The notes under the pieces were generated by a model. It was not told where the DNA came from. It made no database searches and saw only the letters and a list, made by a program, of their open reading frames with translations. A program made the translations under genes and the position numbers. Shown piece after piece: positions 50,323 to 61,603 of a stretch of 64,000 nucleotides of DNA (position 1 is the stretch's first letter; each line of letters starts with the position of its first letter). Location of the stretch: the NCBI RefSeq assembly GCF_019207085.1, contig NZ_JAATOM010000007.1, forward strand, positions 219,379 to 283,378, written 5' to 3'. Origin of the DNA: Variovorax sp. dw_308. Its GTDB lineage: Bacteria; Pseudomonadota; Gammaproteobacteria; Burkholderiales; Burkholderiaceae_C.

Positions 50323-51093
50323 TCAGGAGGGCGCCCAGCCCAGGCGTTCCAGCAACGCAGCTGCTGCGGCGGGCGCACGCTCCTTGGCGCCGTTGATCAT
50401 GAAGACGAACACGTCCCGCTTCACGGGTAAGGTCGTCCATCCCTTCGCGCGCGTCGCCCACGCATCGAGGGCCCCCGGCGCATAGCCCGTGGGCAGGTCG
50501 GCGGCACACATCATCAGGCGCGCATAGGCGAAGTCGCCCTCGGGTTCATCGAACGACGGAAACTTGTCCGAGTCGGTGAACACCGTCGACACCTTGTACT
50601 TCTTCGCAAGCTTCTGGTAGTCGGGCGAGATGAAGCTCTCGTGTCGCACATCCATCACGTGGCGCAGTGCGCGGCTGCCCTCCTTCTTCGGCAACAAGGA
50701 CAGGAAGGCCTCGAAGTCTTCCGCATCGAACTGCTTGGTCGGCATGAATTGCCAGACGATGGGGCCGAGCTTGTCGCCCAGTTCGACGATGCCGCTGCCG
50801 ACGAATCGCGCGATCGAATCGCCCGCATCGGCCAGCACTTTCCGGTTGGTTGCGAAGCGCGAGGCCTTGAGTGAAAACACGAAGTCGTCGGGCGTCTCGT
50901 CGTGCCACTTGCGAAAGCTCTCGGGCTTCATCGTGCTGTAGTAGGTGCCGTTGACCTCGATGGCGGTGAGGTGCCGGCTCGCGTACTGCAATTCGAGCTT
51001 TTGCGACAGGCCCTTGGGATAGAAGTTGTCGCGCCAGGGTTCGAAGGTCCAACCGCCGATGCCGACGCGGACGGGGTGCTTGGAAGCGGCCAT
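50323..51093 (-). CDS. DUF72 family protein
   Basis: The protein has 256 residues from the ATG at 51093 (AASKHPVRVGIGGWTFEPWRDNFYP). The TIM-barrel-like DUF72 landmarks are present: VEVNGTYYS-type block (AIEVNGTYYSTM), DDFVFSLKASRF, LGPIVWQFMP, MDVRHESF and YARLMM near the end. A longer reading frame upstream lacks coding character. The family is related to sugar-isomerase-like enzymes but has no proven activity. It is convergent with the bactofilin gene. Confidence 0.9.
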   Translation of the reverse strand: MAASKHPVRVGIGGWTFEPWRDNFYPKGLSQKLELQYASRHLTAIEVNGTYYSTMKPESFRKWHDETPDDFVFSLKASRFATNRKVLADAGDSIARFVGSGIVELGDKLGPIVWQFMPTKQFDAEDFEAFLSLLPKKEGSRALRHVMDVRHESFISPDYQKLAKKYKVSTVFTDSDKFPSFDEPEGDFAYARLMMCAADLPTGYAPGALDAWATRAKGWTTLPVKRDVFVFMINGAKERAPAAAAALLERLGWAPS

Positions 51094-51110
51094 GAATGCG
51101 GATTTCCATT

Positions 51111-51152
51111 GAACGCAGAAGTCGCAAAGGTTACGCAGAAGTCGCAAAAGAA
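51111..51152. repeat. Short tandem repeat
   Basis: ACGCAGAAGTCGCAAA occurs twice in direct tandem, 20 bases apart, between divergent DUF72 and M20 genes. Confidence 0.7.
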
Positions 51153-51260
51153 GACATCGATTTTTTGGTTCGCGACCTCTGGGTTCGGCACCAGTTCCCG
51201 CTTTCAAGCGCATGTGATCCAGCGCAAAATCGCGCATTGCCCCGTTGGAGTACCTCCCTG

Positions 51261-52757
<1,497 letters not shown>

Positions 52758-52762
52758 ACCAG

Positions 52763-53629
52763 ATGCTCGCCCCCGCGGAAGTCGAGGCCATCGCCGCCCA
52801 GGCGGACGGCCTCACCTTGCGACGTCCTGACGGCGAGACGCTCGCGCTGCGCGAGTGGACCGTCGAAGGCGCCTCGCCGCGCGCGGTCGTGCAGATCACG
52901 CACGGGCTGGGTGAACACATGGACCGCTACGACCACGTGGCGCAACGCCTCAACAGCTGGGGTTTCGACGTGCGCGCGCACGACCACCACGGGCACGGCA
53001 GGTCGAGCGGTCCGCGCGGCGGATTGCCGAGCACGATGCGCCTGATCGACGATCTGGCCGCGGTGGTCGACGAGACGCGCCGCGTCTATCCCGACACGCC
53101 CTTGATCCTGCTGGGCCACAGCATGGGCGGCCTGGTCGCCGCGAGCTTCGTCTCGCGCGAGGTGCGGCCGGTCGAGGCGCTGGTCATGTCATCCCCCGCG
53201 TTCGACCCGGGCCTCGATGCCATGCAGAAAATGTTGCTGGCCGTGCTGCCACGCATCGCGCCGAACCTGCGGGTCGGCAACGGCATCAACGTCGAGCACA
53301 TCTCGCATGACCCGGCCGTCGTGCAGGCCTACCGCGACGACCCGCTGAACCACGATCGCATCTGCGGCCGCCTGGCGAGCTTCCTGGCGGAGGAAGGCGC
53401 GGTGGTGCAATCCGTGGCACGGCGCTGGCGGGTGCCGACCCTGCTGCTCTATGCCGGCGCCGACAAGATCGTGCGGCCCAGTGCGAGCAAGGCGTTTGCC
53501 CGCGCATCGCCGCAGGACGGCATCGTGGCCGCGACCTGCTTCGACGGGCTGTTCCACGAGATCTTCAACGAGATGAATGCGAAGGCCGTGTTCGCGACCT
53601 TGCGCAGCTGGCTCGACAAGCATTGTTGA
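52763..53629 (+). CDS. Alpha/beta hydrolase, monoacylglycerol-lipase-like
   Basis: The 288-residue protein resembles the lysophospholipase/monoacylglycerol lipase group: HGLGEHMDRYDHVAQRL is the oxyanion-hole block, GHSMGG holds the nucleophile Ser, AGADKIV the Asp and FHEIFNE the His. Alternative TTG start nine bases upstream. It has no signal peptide. It follows the peptidase closely on the same strand and is probably co-transcribed. Confidence 0.92.
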   Translation: MLAPAEVEAIAAQADGLTLRRPDGETLALREWTVEGASPRAVVQITHGLGEHMDRYDHVAQRLNSWGFDVRAHDHHGHGRSSGPRGGLPSTMRLIDDLAAVVDETRRVYPDTPLILLGHSMGGLVAASFVSREVRPVEALVMSSPAFDPGLDAMQKMLLAVLPRIAPNLRVGNGINVEHISHDPAVVQAYRDDPLNHDRICGRLASFLAEEGAVVQSVARRWRVPTLLLYAGADKIVRPSASKAFARASPQDGIVAATCFDGLFHEIFNEMNAKAVFATLRSWLDKHC

Positions 53630-53638
53630 GCCGGCTGC

Positions 53639-54817
53639 TTATCGAGCCGCAAGCCGAGCCGCCCGCCGCTGCGTCAGGGCCAGCCACAGCAGCGCCGCCC
53701 CGGTCAGCGCCACGGGAAGCAGGGAGCCCAGGTTCAGCAGCCGCCAGCCTTGCGTCGTCACCAGCACGCCCGAGGCGAACGATGTCACGGCCAGCGTCGT
53801 GAACATGCAGAAGTTGAGGGCGCCCTGGGCCCGGTCCCTTTCCTCCGGCGTGTAGGTGCTCAGGGACAAGGTCGTGGCGCCGGTGAAGAGGAAGTTCCAG
53901 CCCACCCCCAGCATCGTCAACGCGAAGATGAACTGGTGCAGGTCCACGCCGGACAGCGCCACCGCGATGCAGCCGAGGTTCAGCAGCAAGCCCACGCCCA
54001 TCACCGGCAAGGTGCCGAAGCGGCGGATCAGATGGCCCGTGAAGAAGCCTGGCGCGAACATGCCGATGACGTGCCACTCGAGCACGAGGGCGATGTCGGG
54101 GAACGGCAGGCTGCAGACCTGCATCGCGATCGGCGTGGCGGCCATCAGCAGGTTCATCACGCCGTAGCCCAGCGACCCTGCCACTGCCGCCACGAGGAAG
54201 GCCGGCTGCCGCATGATCGCGCCGAGCGGCCGGTCGCTCGCGGCCTGTTGCCGGCTGAGCGGCGGCGGAAACGCGATGAAGCGCAGCACCGCCATCGACA
54301 CCAGCGCCACCACTGCAAGCGCGAGGTAAGCGCCGACGAACGGCACATCGAAGAGGCCGCGCGTCGCCGCAGCCAGGTTCGGCCCGATGACTGCGCCGAT
54401 GAGGCCGCCGGCCATCACCAGCGACACGGCCTTCTCGCGCCACGCCGGCGCCGCGATCTCCGCCGCGGCAAACCGGTACAGGCCCGCGTTGGCGTTGTAG
54501 TAGCCGGCCACCAGCGTGGCGAAGCACAGCAGCCAGAAGTGCTTGCCGTAAGCCGCGTAGGCGCAAAGGAGGGCGGAGCAGAAAGCCACCGCCAGTCCAA
54601 GCTGGAACGACCCGCCCCGGCCGAAGCGGCGCTGCGAGCGCGCCACCAGCCCGGTGCTGAGCGCGCCGCCGACCACATAGCCCATGACCGGCAAGGTCGC
54701 CATCCATCCTCTTGGCGCGAGGCTCAGGCCGACCAGCCCGTTGATGGCGATGAAGGTGACGTTGTTGGTGAGAAACAGCCCTTGGCAGATCGCCAGCAGC
54801 CAGAGGTTCTTGTTCAT
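53639..54817 (-). CDS. MFS transporter
   Basis: The 392-residue protein has twelve predicted helices. It starts NLWLLAICQGLFLTNNVTFIAING; the loop between helices 2 and 3 carries RSQRRFGRGG. A cytoplasmic middle loop is near 185-200, and the second half includes FTGHLIRRFG, the repeated loop motif. A longer upstream frame is not coding. Substrate unknown. It is convergent with the lipase gene (9 bases apart). Confidence 0.9.
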   Translation of the reverse strand: MNKNLWLLAICQGLFLTNNVTFIAINGLVGLSLAPRGWMATLPVMGYVVGGALSTGLVARSQRRFGRGGSFQLGLAVAFCSALLCAYAAYGKHFWLLCFATLVAGYYNANAGLYRFAAAEIAAPAWREKAVSLVMAGGLIGAVIGPNLAAATRGLFDVPFVGAYLALAVVALVSMAVLRFIAFPPPLSRQQAASDRPLGAIMRQPAFLVAAVAGSLGYGVMNLLMAATPIAMQVCSLPFPDIALVLEWHVIGMFAPGFFTGHLIRRFGTLPVMGVGLLLNLGCIAVALSGVDLHQFIFALTMLGVGWNFLFTGATTLSLSTYTPEERDRAQGALNFCMFTTLAVTSFASGVLVTTQGWRLLNLGSLLPVALTGAALLWLALTQRRAARLAAR

Positions 54818-54879
54818 GAAGGCATTGTGCTGGGCGGCCTGATGCGTTTCGGGCGACGCCTTGCATCGGGGCCAAAGAA

Positions 54880-54906
54880 AAAGGCGCCTGGTGAGGCGCC
54901 TTTGAT
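54880..54906 (-). terminator. Terminator after the YidB-like gene
   Basis: AAAGGCGCC / GGCGCCTTT with a 6-base loop. Read leftward, the T-rich complement of GAAAAA follows. Confidence 0.75.
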
Positions 54907-54924
54907 GCCGGGCTGGGCGGTGGC

Positions 54925-55404
54925 CTAGCCCTTTTGCAGAAGGCCGCTGAGCGACGACAGCAGGTCGTCGTGATTGCCCAGGCCCTGCTCCGGAACCTTG
55001 CCGTGCGGCGTGAGCTGGTCGATCAGCGAGGGAAGCAGGGTCGCAAGCATCGGCAGCAGTGTCGTGGCATCGATGCCCAGCTTGCCGGCGATGCCGGAAA
55101 TCGCGTCGCCGCCGAGCACTTGGCCCAGCTGGTTGCCGGAGATCGGCGCGTTGTCGCCCTTGCCGATCCACGAGCCGATCACGTCGCCCATGCCGGCCTG
55201 CTCGAACTTCGAGACCAGCCCGCCCAGGCCGCCCGCCGTCCCGTTGTTGGCCAGCAGGCCGCCGAGTGCGCCGGCGATCCCGCCAAGATCGCCTCCCCCG
55301 AGGCCCGCAAGACCGCCAAGGCCTCCAAGACCGCCTTGTTGTTGAGGCTGCCCCTGACCGACCGAGCCTAGAACCTGACCGAGTACCGAATCCAGCAATC
55401 CCAT
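54925..55404 (-). CDS. YidB-like DUF937 protein
   Basis: The 159-residue protein starts MGLLDSVLGQVLGS and has a Gly/Leu-rich low-complexity part. The DUF937 core follows: GLVSKFEQAGMGDVIGSWIGKGDNAPIS and LGIDATTLLPMLATLLPSLIDQLTPHGKVP. No signal peptide is seen. The family function is unknown. It lies between an MFS gene and rsmE without close overlap. Confidence 0.9.
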   Translation of the reverse strand: MGLLDSVLGQVLGSVGQGQPQQQGGLGGLGGLAGLGGGDLGGIAGALGGLLANNGTAGGLGGLVSKFEQAGMGDVIGSWIGKGDNAPISGNQLGQVLGGDAISGIAGKLGIDATTLLPMLATLLPSLIDQLTPHGKVPEQGLGNHDDLLSSLSGLLQKG

Positions 55405-55726
55405 GGTGTTCCTCCGTTGTGCGCACGCAAGCGCGCTTGATGTGTGACAGCCTCACATTGTTGATGGGCGCGCTTCGCAAACGGCAGCGGGGCTGCCGCA
55501 ATCGAAGGCTCAGTGTGAAGGACTGCCTCGAAACCGCCGTGCTGATCACGCGCAGGGAGACGCTGACCAAGTCCTCCGCGGACCGCGCGTCCTCGGCGCG
55601 CGCCCTTGCGGGAACCTGATCAAAGTCTCCCTTGCGCCGAAAGGCGGGCGACCGGGGGAATTCTGCGCGCCCGCCCCGCGCCTGTCACGTCTGTCCCCTT
55701 GCGCAGCGCGGGATAGCGTCCCGGTC
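55405..55726. other. Non-coding gap
   Basis: About 320 bases between the YidB-like gene and rsmE. It contains a GC-rich inverted repeat GGCGGGCG (55643-55650) / CGCCCGCC (55668-55675), possibly the rsmE transcript end. No credible gene. Confidence 0.5.
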
Positions 55727-56449
55727 TCAGCTCCCGAGGGATACAAGCGCTGCGATGGCCGCGGTTTCGGCGCGCAAGACCCGCGTGCCCAGCGTGAGCG
55801 GCAGGAATCCGCGTCGCAATGCGTCCTGCTCCTCGGAGGGGCTCAGGCCGCCCTCGGGCCCACTGAGCACCGTGCAGCTGCCCGCCGCTTCCGACCGGAA
55901 AGCGCCGGTGCTGCGCGCGCCGGCTGCAAAGCTCAGGATGCCGCGACGCTCGCCCGCGCCCGGTGCGGGCAAGGCGGCGAGCCAGTCGGCCAGCGGGCGT
56001 ATCGGCAAGACCTGTGGCACACGATTGCGACCGCACTGCTCGCAGGCCGCCACGGCCACGGCCTGCCAGTGCGCCACCTTCTTGTCGGCGCGCTCGCCGG
56101 CCAGGCGCAGCACGCCATGCGCCGTCATCAGTGGCTGGATGCTCGCCACGCCGAGTTCGGTGGCTTTCTCGACCAGCCAGTCCATGCGCTCGTTGGCCGG
56201 CATGCCCAGCGCTAGATGCACCGGGCGCGACGCTTCCCGTTCGACCGGATCGTGCGCGCCGACATTCACCGAGACATCGCTGCGGCCCATGCGCTCGATG
56301 GTGGCCAGGTATTCGCCACCGGCGCCATCGAAAAGCGTGATCTCGTCGCCCGGCTGCAATCGCAGCACCTGCACATGCCGCGCCGCGCCGGGCGGCAGCA
56401 CCAGCGTGTCGCCGCTCGAAAGCCGGACGGAGCAGTGGAAGCGCGGCAT
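55727..56449 (-). CDS. rsmE: 16S rRNA (uracil-1498-N3)-methyltransferase
   Basis: The 240-residue protein has an N-terminal PUA-like domain (MPRFHCSVRLSSGDTLVLP) and a C-terminal SPOUT fold with the trefoil-knot blocks LSGPEGGLSPSEEQ and LGTRVLRAETAAIAAL, which bind SAM. LGMPANERMDWLVEKATELG is a further family signature. It methylates U1498 of 16S rRNA. Its start lies 11 bases after the amgK-like gene stop on the same strand. Confidence 0.95.
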   Translation of the reverse strand: MPRFHCSVRLSSGDTLVLPPGAARHVQVLRLQPGDEITLFDGAGGEYLATIERMGRSDVSVNVGAHDPVEREASRPVHLALGMPANERMDWLVEKATELGVASIQPLMTAHGVLRLAGERADKKVAHWQAVAVAACEQCGRNRVPQVLPIRPLADWLAALPAPGAGERRGILSFAAGARSTGAFRSEAAGSCTVLSGPEGGLSPSEEQDALRRGFLPLTLGTRVLRAETAAIAALVSLGS

Positions 56450-56460
56450 GGTGGCGTCGG

Positions 56461-57552
56461 TCAGACGCGCGGAATCGCGAACCCGATGGAATCGGTCGTG
56501 CCTTCGACCTCGTCGATCACGCGCAGCAGCGGCGTGAGCTGGCTGTAGCGCGCGCAGGTCGTGCGGATGTAGCGGATGAAGCGCGGCGTGTCGGCGAGGT
56601 AGCGAGGCTTGCCGTCGCGCAGCGTCAGTCGTGCAAAGATCCCGGCCACCTTCAGATGGCGCTGCAAGCCCATCCACTCGACCGCACGGTAGAAGCTGCC
56701 GAAGTCCTCCTCGACCGGCAACCCGGCCTTGCGCGCGGCTTCCCAATAGCGCACGCTCACGTCGAGCACGAATTCCTCGTCCCAGCTCAGGAAGGCGTCG
56801 CGCATCAGGCAGGCGATGTCGTAGGTGATGGGGCCGTATACGGCGTCCTGGAAGTCGAGCACGCCGAGTTGCTTGTCGCCAGGGTCAACCATCAGGTTGC
56901 GCGGCATGAAGTCGCGGTGCACATACACGTTGGCCGATGCGAGATTGGTCTCGACGATGATCTTGAAGGCGCGTTCGAGCCGCTCCTTCAACATGCCCTC
57001 GACCGCCACGCCACGGTGCGCACCCAGGTACCACTGCGGGAACAGCGAAAGTTCGCGCTCCAGCAGCGCCTTGTCATAGGGAGGCAGCACGCCCGGCTTC
57101 GACGCGAGTTGCCATCGGATCAATGCGTCGATCGCCTGCAGATAGTGCGGCAGGTTGGCCTCGGGCCGATCGGCGTCGATCACGTCGAGCATCGTCTGCC
57201 GGCCGAGGTCGTCGAGCAGCAGGAAGCCATCGGCCTGGTTCCAGTCGAGCACGCGCGGCGCCTTCACGCCGGCGCCGGCCATCAGCCCGGCCACCTGGAC
57301 AAAGGGTGCGCTGTTTTCCAGTGCGGGCGGCGCATCCATCACGATGCGCGTGCCGATCGCGGCATCGACGCTGTCGACGCGGAAGTAGCGGCGGAAGCTG
57401 GCATCGGCCGAGGCCAGCTGCACGGTTTCGGGTCGCAGTCCCTGGGCCGGTGCGATGGCCGCAAGCCATCGTTCAAATGCAGATGCGCGGGCGGGGTCGC
57501 TCCACGCGATGGCCCGGTCGGCGCCGTTGGGCGTTGGCGAAGGTACTGTCAT
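56461..57552 (-). CDS. amgK: Sugar kinase of the aminoglycoside phosphotransferase fold, AmgK-like
   Basis: The 363-residue protein has the APH active site: VYVHRDFMPRNLMV (catalytic loop Asp) and VLDFQDAVYGPITYDIACL (metal-binding Asp). AmgK phosphorylates N-acetylmuramate and N-acetylglucosamine at C1 in peptidoglycan recycling in Pseudomonas and relatives. The position divergent from lptD is the same as in other betaproteobacteria. The usual partner murU is not adjacent here, so the symbol is given with moderate certainty. Confidence 0.82.
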   Translation of the reverse strand: MTVPSPTPNGADRAIAWSDPARASAFERWLAAIAPAQGLRPETVQLASADASFRRYFRVDSVDAAIGTRIVMDAPPALENSAPFVQVAGLMAGAGVKAPRVLDWNQADGFLLLDDLGRQTMLDVIDADRPEANLPHYLQAIDALIRWQLASKPGVLPPYDKALLERELSLFPQWYLGAHRGVAVEGMLKERLERAFKIIVETNLASANVYVHRDFMPRNLMVDPGDKQLGVLDFQDAVYGPITYDIACLMRDAFLSWDEEFVLDVSVRYWEAARKAGLPVEEDFGSFYRAVEWMGLQRHLKVAGIFARLTLRDGKPRYLADTPRFIRYIRTTCARYSQLTPLLRVIDEVEGTTDSIGFAIPRV

Positions 57553-57677
57553 GGATAATCGATTCTACAAATCCGCCTGGCGCGGACGGCCGCCGGCAGC
57601 CTTGCGACTCGGCTTCGGCCCGAACCTTGCCAATCCCGACCGGCCCCCTCTGCCTCCATTGCCCGACGCCCTTGCCT

Positions 57678-60143
57678 GTGCCGACGCCTGACCTGACCCG
57701 TGCCATCCAGCGCCGGTGCCGACCCCCGCTTCCGTTGGCCGTGCTTTCGCTCGCGCTGTTGCACGCGCACGGTGCGGCCGCGCAAGCGATCGACCTGGCG
57801 GGACCGCTCACGCTCAAGCGAACGCCGCAGTTGCAGGAAACTGTGCCGCAGCCCTTGCGCGGCGACCAGACGAGCTTCATCACCGGCGAGCAGATCTCGG
57901 GACAGCCTGACCTGCAAACCGTGGTCACCGGCAATGCGCAGCTGCGCCGCGGCGACACCGTGATCAACGCCGACAAGCTCTCCTACGACCAGCCCACCGA
58001 CCTGGCCAAGGCCGCCGGCCACGTGCGCGTGAACCAGGCCGGCAACGAGTACTCGGGGCCGGACCTCGAGCTCAAGGTCGAGAGCTTCGAAGGCTTCTTC
58101 AACAACGTGCGCTATCGCTTCCTGGCCACCGGCGGCCATGGCGACGCGCAGCGCATCGATTTCGTCGACGCGGCCCGCTCGGTCGCACGGGAAGCCACCT
58201 ACACCACCTGCCGGCGCGAGGACTATCCGGGCTGGATGCCGGCCTGGATGCTGAGCGCGACCACGCTGCATACCGACACCGAGGAAAACGTCGGCGTCGC
58301 GGAAAACGCGCAACTGTCCTTCATGGGCATCAGCACGCCGCCGTTTCCGAGCCTGAGCTTTCCGCTCAACAGCAACCGCAAGACCGGCCTGCTGCCGCCG
58401 ACGATCGGCGTGGACAACGTCAATGGCATCGAGATCACCCAGCCCTGGTACTGGAACCTCGCACCCAACCGGGACCTGACCCTCACGCCCACGCTGATGA
58501 GCAAGCGCGGCATCGACCTCAGCACCGACTTCCGCTACCTCGAAAAGGGCTACAACGGCGAGGCACGCGTGGACTACATGCCGAGCGACGTCTTGCGCGG
58601 TCGCGATCGCTGGGGCATCTGGTCCTCGCACACGCAAACCTTCGATGCGAAGGCCCTCGGGCTCAGCAGCTTCAGCGGCTCGCTCAACATCAACCGCGTG
58701 AGCGACGACGACTACTGGCGCGACTTCTCGCGCACCCCTTCGCTCACGCAGCGCCTGCTGGCAAGCGACGGCACGCTCAACTGGAGCAAGGGCGACTGGA
58801 GCGGCCAGGCGCGTGCGTTGTACTACCAGACGCTGCAGGACAGCACGACGTCCGCGACCATCATCCCGCCGTACAACCGCATGCCGCAGGTCACTGCCGA
58901 CTACAACAAGTACGACTGGAACGGCTTCGACATCTCGCTCAACAACGACTACACGCGCTTCGATGGCGACCCGGCTCTGCAATCCCGCCAGTTCGCATCC
59001 GGGGCCTTGCTCACCCAGCCGAACGCCGAACGGGTGTACTCGCAGGCAACCATCAGCCGTCCGTTCCTGACGCCTGGCAGCTTCGTCGTTCCTAAACTCC
59101 AGCTGCATGCGCGAGCCTATTCGTTCGATGATCCGCTCGAGGTGCGGTCCGACGCGCAGGCCTACGGAAAATTGAATGGAGTCTCGTCTGCCAACGTGAC
59201 GGTGCCGACTTTCAGTCTCGATGGCGGACTGGTCTTCGAGCGCGACACCAGCTTCTTCGGCCGCTCGCTGGTCCAGACGCTGGAGCCGCGCGCGTTCTAC
59301 GTCTACACGCCCTATCGCGACCAGAGCGCGATCCCGGTCTACGACACAGCAGCGAACGACTTCAATTTCGCCACCGTCTACACCGAGAACGCGTTTTCAG
59401 GCAACGACCGCATCGCCGACAACAACCTGCTCACGCTGGGCGTGACCTCGCGCCTGATCGATCCCGACACGGGCGCGGAAGCCGCACGCTTCGGCATTGC
59501 GCAGCGTTTGCGATTCAGCGATCAGAAGGTGCAACTCCCGGGCGTTCCGACGGTCGACAAGGGCGTGGGCGACGTGCTGATGGGCGCGCAGATCAACTGG
59601 ACGCCGAAGTGGAGCCTGGACACCACCATCCAGTACAACCCCGATAGCCACATATCGACCCGCAACACGCTGAGCCTGCGCTACAGCCCGGGCCCGTACC
59701 GCACCATCAGCGCGGCCTACCGCTACCAGGCCGACTCGACCCCCGGCGCGGGCGACGGCAACAAGTCGCTCGACATCGGCTGGCAATGGCCGCTCAATGA
59801 CCTCTGGGGCACGAAGGACGAGAATCTGGGGCCGGGACGCGGGCTCGGCGGCGGACGCTGGTTTGCCGTCGGTCGGCTCAACTACAGCCTGATCGATCGC
59901 CAGATGACCGACGGCATCATCGGCCTCGAGTACGACGGCTGCTGCTACATCGGGCGTGTCGTGCTGGAAAGGCTTACGACTGGTCAGGTCACCGCGAATA
60001 CGCGCATCATGTTCCAGATCGAATTCGTGGGCTTCACCAGCGTCGGCACCAGCCCGATGCGCACCCTGCAGACGAATATTCCGCGCTACACACCGCTGCG
60101 CCAGCCGGTCACCGGCCCCAGCCGTTACACAAATTACGATTGA
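57678..60143 (+). CDS. lptD: LPS assembly outer-membrane protein LptD
   Basis: The protein has about 821 residues. A signal peptide (LPLAVLSLALLHAHGAAAQA) is followed by the OstA/LptA-like N-terminal domain (GDTVINADKLSYDQ, GNEYSGPDLELKV) and a large beta-barrel. The Cys pair of LptD appears as YDGCCYIGRVV near the C terminus, and one N-terminal Cys lies in TTCRREDYPGW. No ATG fits; GTG at 57678 or TTG at 57672 are the nearest starts before the signal peptide. It inserts lipopolysaccharide into the outer leaflet. surA follows. Confidence 0.94.
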   Translation: MPTPDLTRAIQRRCRPPLPLAVLSLALLHAHGAAAQAIDLAGPLTLKRTPQLQETVPQPLRGDQTSFITGEQISGQPDLQTVVTGNAQLRRGDTVINADKLSYDQPTDLAKAAGHVRVNQAGNEYSGPDLELKVESFEGFFNNVRYRFLATGGHGDAQRIDFVDAARSVAREATYTTCRREDYPGWMPAWMLSATTLHTDTEENVGVAENAQLSFMGISTPPFPSLSFPLNSNRKTGLLPPTIGVDNVNGIEITQPWYWNLAPNRDLTLTPTLMSKRGIDLSTDFRYLEKGYNGEARVDYMPSDVLRGRDRWGIWSSHTQTFDAKALGLSSFSGSLNINRVSDDDYWRDFSRTPSLTQRLLASDGTLNWSKGDWSGQARALYYQTLQDSTTSATIIPPYNRMPQVTADYNKYDWNGFDISLNNDYTRFDGDPALQSRQFASGALLTQPNAERVYSQATISRPFLTPGSFVVPKLQLHARAYSFDDPLEVRSDAQAYGKLNGVSSANVTVPTFSLDGGLVFERDTSFFGRSLVQTLEPRAFYVYTPYRDQSAIPVYDTAANDFNFATVYTENAFSGNDRIADNNLLTLGVTSRLIDPDTGAEAARFGIAQRLRFSDQKVQLPGVPTVDKGVGDVLMGAQINWTPKWSLDTTIQYNPDSHISTRNTLSLRYSPGPYRTISAAYRYQADSTPGAGDGNKSLDIGWQWPLNDLWGTKDENLGPGRGLGGGRWFAVGRLNYSLIDRQMTDGIIGLEYDGCCYIGRVVLERLTTGQVTANTRIMFQIEFVGFTSVGTSPMRTLQTNIPRYTPLRQPVTGPSRYTNYD

Positions 60144-60154
60144 GCATCCCAGTC

Positions 60155-61603
60155 ATGAAACACCTTCGCTCCACCCTCACGCTGGCCGTTGCCACGGCAC
60201 TCGCCATGGCGGCTGGCGCGCAGGCGCAAGGCCTCCGTCCCGCCACCACGAGCAACGGCTCTCCCGCGGGCACGCCCAGCCGCGGCATCACGGACATCAT
60301 GAAGGCGCCCCAGAGCTTCGTCGTGCCCCCGGCGCAGACGCCGCGTGCGCCCGCGGCCCCGGCGGTGCAGCGCTCGGCCGAATACATCGTCGCGCTGGTC
60401 AATTCGGAACCCATCACCAACTCCGACGTGCAGGCGCGCGTGGAGCGCATCATCGAGCAGAACCCCAACGAAGCCGGCAAGATGCCGCGGGCGCAATTGA
60501 ACTCGATGGTGCTGGAGCGTCTGATCAGCGAGCGCGCCCAATTGCACCTCGCCAAGGAACAGGGCATCAAGGTCGACGATGCCGCAGTCGACCAGGCCGA
60601 ACAGATTGTCGCGCGCCAGAACCAGCTCAGTGTCGAGGAGTTGCGCCGGCGCGTGGCGGCCGATGGCATCTCGCAAGCGGATTTCCGGCGCGACCTGCGC
60701 AACCAGCTGACGCTGACCCGCCTGCGTGAGCGCGAGGTCGATCCGAAGGTCAAGGTCAGCGACCTCGAGGTCGACCAGTTCCTGCGCGACCAGCGCTCGG
60801 CGCCCAACGCCGCATTGCCGTTCGACATCAACCTGGCGCAGATCCTCGTGGCCGTGCCCGAAGGCGCGACCGAGGCCCAGGCTGCCCCGTTCGAGCAAAA
60901 GGCGCAGGCCATCGCCAAACGCGTGCGCGCCGGCGAAGACTTCGCGAAGCTGGCGCGCGAGTTGTCCGACGCGCCCGACAAGATCGCCGGCGGTGCGATC
61001 GGCTTGCGCAGCGCGGACCGCTATCCGCAGCTGTTCCGGGAAGCGGTCGAGACCACCGCGGTCAACGGCATTGCCGGGCCGGTGCGCTCGCCGGCCGGGT
61101 TCCATGTGCTCAAGGTGCTCGCCAGGTCACAGCCGGGCGCCGCCGATGCAACCGTCACGCAGACCCAGGTGCGCCACATCCTGCTGCGCACCGACGCCAA
61201 GATGAGCACCGAGCAGGCGATGGCCAAGCTCGCCGATTTCAAGCTCCGCATCAAGAACGGCACGGCCGATTTCGCCGGGCTCGCGCGCGACAACTCGCAG
61301 GACGGCAGCGCCAAGGACGGTGGCGAACTCGGTTGGTCGCGGTCCGGCCAGTTCGTGCCTGAATTCGAGGAGGCCATGAACCGCCTGTCGCCCGGCGAAG
61401 TGAGCGATCCGGTGGTGTCGCGTTTCGGCGTGCACCTGATCCAGGTGGAAGGCCGGCGCGACACCAGGCTGAACCCCGCTGAGCAGCGCGATGCCGCACG
61501 CACCGCGCTGCGCGAAAAGAAGCTGGACGAGGCCTTCGACATCTGGGCGCAAGAGGTGCGCGCGCGCGCCTACGTCGAGTTCCGCGAGCCGCCACAGTCT
61601 TGA
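60155..61603 (+). CDS. surA: Periplasmic chaperone and peptidyl-prolyl isomerase SurA
   Basis: The 482-residue protein has a signal peptide (ending AGAQAQG), a SurA N-terminal domain (IVALVNSEPITNSDVQARVE, LERLISERAQLHLAKEQGI) and two parvulin domains. The second is clear from VRHILLRTDAKMSTEQAM and GELGWSRSGQFVPEFEEAM. It escorts outer-membrane proteins, LptD among them, which fits the gene order. An Ala/Pro/Thr-rich stretch of about 50 residues after the signal is longer than in E. coli. Confidence 0.96.
   Translation: MKHLRSTLTLAVATALAMAAGAQAQGLRPATTSNGSPAGTPSRGITDIMKAPQSFVVPPAQTPRAPAAPAVQRSAEYIVALVNSEPITNSDVQARVERIIEQNPNEAGKMPRAQLNSMVLERLISERAQLHLAKEQGIKVDDAAVDQAEQIVARQNQLSVEELRRRVAADGISQADFRRDLRNQLTLTRLREREVDPKVKVSDLEVDQFLRDQRSAPNAALPFDINLAQILVAVPEGATEAQAAPFEQKAQAIAKRVRAGEDFAKLARELSDAPDKIAGGAIGLRSADRYPQLFREAVETTAVNGIAGPVRSPAGFHVLKVLARSQPGAADATVTQTQVRHILLRTDAKMSTEQAMAKLADFKLRIKNGTADFAGLARDNSQDGSAKDGGELGWSRSGQFVPEFEEAMNRLSPGEVSDPVVSRFGVHLIQVEGRRDTRLNPAEQRDAARTALREKKLDEAFDIWAQEVRARAYVEFREPPQS

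Noticed and set aside
57551..57691. ATG at 57551 as start of lptD
   Set aside because: It is in another frame from the LptD barrel and ends after 46 codons.
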